From Knoellia sinensis KCTC 19936 (GTDB lineage Bacteria > Actinomycetota > Actinomycetes > Actinomycetales > Dermatophilaceae), in assembly GCF_000768705.1 (NCBI RefSeq), contig NZ_AVPJ01000004.1:267798-331797 (forward strand): a stretch of 64,000 nucleotides of DNA. Direction: 5' to 3'. The notes under the pieces are model-generated. The model did not search any database and was not told the DNA's origin. It worked only from the letters and a program-made list of their open reading frames with translations. Shown here one piece after another: positions 62,769 through 64,000 of this stretch. Every line of letters begins with the position of its first letter. Position 1 is the first letter of the stretch. The translations under genes and the position numbers were made by a program.

Positions 62769-62799
62769 GTGAATTCTCCACTGTCCCAACAGAATTCAC
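62769..62799. promoter_or_regulatory. Perfect 9-bp dyad upstream of the DUF222/HNH gene
   Basis: GTGAATTCT (62769-62777) and AGAATTCAC (62791-62799) are exact reverse complements with a 13-base spacer, about 60-90 bases upstream of ATG 62709. It looks like a regulator site. A DnaA-box-like TTGTCCACA lies next to it at 62748-62756. The 258-base gap 62710-62967 otherwise shows no gene. Confidence 0.5.
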
Positions 62800-62967
62800 G
62801 GCAAATGGCACACCTCGAACGCCGACCACGGTCGGTCATCAGAACGCTACCTGCGACCACCGACAATGCACATCACGGGCGACCGCCCCCGCAGTTCAGT
62901 CGACCAACGGGATGCCGCACCGACAGCGGGATCGGGGTGGACGGCATACAAACCTTCTTCGGAGCGT

Positions 62968-63390
62968 CTACTCCCAGGGAGTCGAAAGGACGACCGTCGT
63001 CTTCGTCGAGACATTGGCCTTGGCCCTGACGGTCGCCAAGAGCTCTTCGAGTTCGAGTGGCGTGGCAACGCGGACCTTGAGGATGTAGTTCATGTCGCCT
63101 GCGACGGAGTGACATGCCTCAACTGCAGCCACGTCACGCAACCGGTCGGGGATGTCGTCCGGAGCAGCAGGGTCCAGAGGGGTGATCGCGATGAAGGCAG
63201 TCATCGCGACACCAAGGGCGGCATGGTCGATCCGGGCCGTGTAGCCCTTGATGACACCGCGCTTCTCAAGACGTCGGACTCGCTGGTGCACCGCAGAGGT
63301 CGACATGCCCAGGGCACGACCGAGATCGGTGTAACTCATCCGACCATCCGTCGCGAGTTGCTCCACAATCTTGCGGTCCAGGTCCTCCAC
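62968..63390 (-). CDS. Lrp/AsnC-family regulator
   Basis: A 140-residue regulator. The helix-turn-helix is near residues 3-45 (LDRKIVEQLATDGRMSYTDLGRALGMSTSAVHQRVRRLEKRG), followed by an AsnC/RAM ligand-binding domain. GTG 63390 is 7 bases from TAGGGT. The amino-acid ligand is unknown; the nearest amino-acid genes are the lysine set upstream. Confidence 0.9.
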   Translation of the reverse strand: MEDLDRKIVEQLATDGRMSYTDLGRALGMSTSAVHQRVRRLEKRGVIKGYTARIDHAALGVAMTAFIAITPLDPAAPDDIPDRLRDVAAVEACHSVAGDMNYILKVRVATPLELEELLATVRAKANVSTKTTVVLSTPWE

Positions 63391-63397
63391 GACGCCA

Positions 63398-63403
63398 ACC
63401 CTA
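63398..63403 (-). promoter_or_regulatory. -10 element TAGGGT for leaderless lrp-like mRNA
   Basis: Minus-strand TAGGGT is 7 bases from GTG 63390; the surrounding sequence closely matches that before the MBL gene at 4479. Confidence 0.55.
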
Positions 63404-63428
63404 GTCATTTCGGGGCACGATGCAGGAC

Positions 63429-63788
63429 ATGTCCACCCACATGCAGGCATCTCGTCGGCCGCGAGGCTCACTCATCGTCCTCGTCTGCCTCGCCCTGCTG
63501 TGGGTCGCATGGGCGGCCTGGTACTTCCTCGCACCGGACAGCAACGCGAACGGCCAGTGTGAGGGCCTCGGGTTCGGGTGCACCCTCACACCCCGCGACC
63601 TCGCGACATTCGCAGGCACCATCGCCCTCGGACCGATGACGGGGCTCGTTCTGCTTGTGACTGGCGCGGTGCGCATCGTCCGGGTGAGCGCGGGTTCCTG
63701 GCGCACGATCTGGGACGTCATCGTCTGGTCTCTGCTGTCGCTCGCCGTTGCCGCTGTCGCGGCGGGGACCCTGGCTGGTGCCTTCTGA
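63429..63788 (+). CDS. Small membrane protein, three segments
   Basis: A 119-residue protein of unknown function with three hydrophobic segments (about 15-36, 62-83 and 95-117). CEGLGFGC in the first loop has two cysteines that could pair. ATG 63429 was chosen as CACGAT lies 7 bases upstream; ATG 63420 would also be in frame. It diverges from the lrp-like gene. Confidence 0.7.
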   Translation: MSTHMQASRRPRGSLIVLVCLALLWVAWAAWYFLAPDSNANGQCEGLGFGCTLTPRDLATFAGTIALGPMTGLVLLVTGAVRIVRVSAGSWRTIWDVIVWSLLSLAVAAVAAGTLAGAF

Positions 63789-63813
63789 CGCAGCCCGGTG
63801 ACCTGGCCACAAC

Positions 63814-63819
63814 TAGGGT
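63814..63819 (+). promoter_or_regulatory. -10 element TAGGGT before the exonuclease fragment
   Basis: TAGGGT is 7 bases before ATG 63827. Confidence 0.5.
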
Positions 63820-63826
63820 GATGGTC

Positions 63827-63871
63827 ATGACGAACGGCCGGCTCCTCTTGCTCGACTCTGCCTCGCTGTAG
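63827..63871 (+). pseudogene. Interrupted 5'-3' exonuclease gene, first 14 codons
   Basis: The open frame reads MTNGRLLLLDSASL then stop. RLLLLDSASLYFRAFFGVP is how many actinobacterial 5'-3' exonucleases (PolA exonuclease-like) begin, so the gene seems cut inside the expected Tyr codon (TA kept, then G). A good promoter precedes it. The break may be an insertion that continues beyond the window; that part is inference. Confidence 0.5.
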
Positions 63872-64000
63872 TGGACCCTTGCGCACATGAGCCCGGGCGG
63901 TCATGAGTCGCGCCAGCGCAGTTCGCCGCTCCTGTCGCCCCCACTCCTCAAGACACGGCGACATATCGTTGGACAGAGCCCCGGGGAGTGGTGGGGATTG
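63872..64000. mobile_element. Possible end of an inserted element at the right edge
   Basis: After the broken exonuclease codon the sequence GTGGACCCTTGCGCACATGAG begins a different context with no homology to the exonuclease that I can see. An open frame runs leftward from the edge on the minus strand, but I cannot name it. I see no target duplication because the other end is outside the window. Confidence 0.25.

Overview
The window is 64 kb of GC-rich chromosomal DNA (roughly two-thirds G+C by eye) from an actinobacterium. Gene content and order point to Actinobacteria: rel, ppiB, MBL hydrolase and hisS; xerD, parA, scpA, scpB, rluB, tyrA, cmk, plsC and der; pgsA2, DUF881, sbp, DUF881, gcvH, garA, merR, bfn, merR and gcvP; a split lnt/ppm pair; rbpA. 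Several blocks have the order I know from Mycobacterium tuberculosis. Micrococcales, perhaps Intrasporangiaceae, is my best guess, but that is an inference.

Layout. 1-8.3 kb: the end of rel, a DUF349 protein, membrane cyclophilin, MBL hydrolase, hisS and ald. 8.4-16.9 kb: one long run from xerD to der. 17-21.7 kb: a secreted M28 peptidase, tRNA-Pro(GGG), a phospholipase D-like protein and a PatB-type aminotransferase, all on the minus strand. 21.7-31.2 kb: the pgsA2-DUF881-gcvH-garA-merR-bfn-merR block, then a glycine riboswitch and gcvP. 31.2-35.6 kb: sbcDC. 35.8-42.6 kb: small metabolic and redox genes. 42.7 kb: a dif site. 42.7-49.5 kb: immunity-like/VOC/AraC genes, a guanidine-III riboswitch with an SMR exporter, ssb, envelope proteins and rbpA. 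49.6-52.5 kb: fxsA, ppm and lnt. 52.5-59.8 kb: lysine aminomutase genes (kal, kamE, kamD, kdd, kamA) with a sigma/CU044_5270 pair inserted. 59.9-64 kb: ybaK, an HNH/DUF222 protein, an Lrp regulator, a small membrane protein and a broken 5'-3' exonuclease start.

The main discovery is that the window spans the replication terminus. A 28-bp sequence at 42709-42736 matches the actinobacterial dif consensus, between convergent genes. In my reading all 20 copies of GGGGGAG left of it lie on the plus strand and all 14 right of it lie on the minus strand, as expected for an FtsK-guiding KOPS-type sequence. XerD itself is encoded 34 kb away. A second signal, the octamer GTATGCCG, occurs 36 times on both strands with no switch at dif and forms the arms of the rbpA terminator; its role is unknown.

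Many genes have a TANNNT -10 element only 6-8 bases before the start codon, so leaderless transcription looks common.
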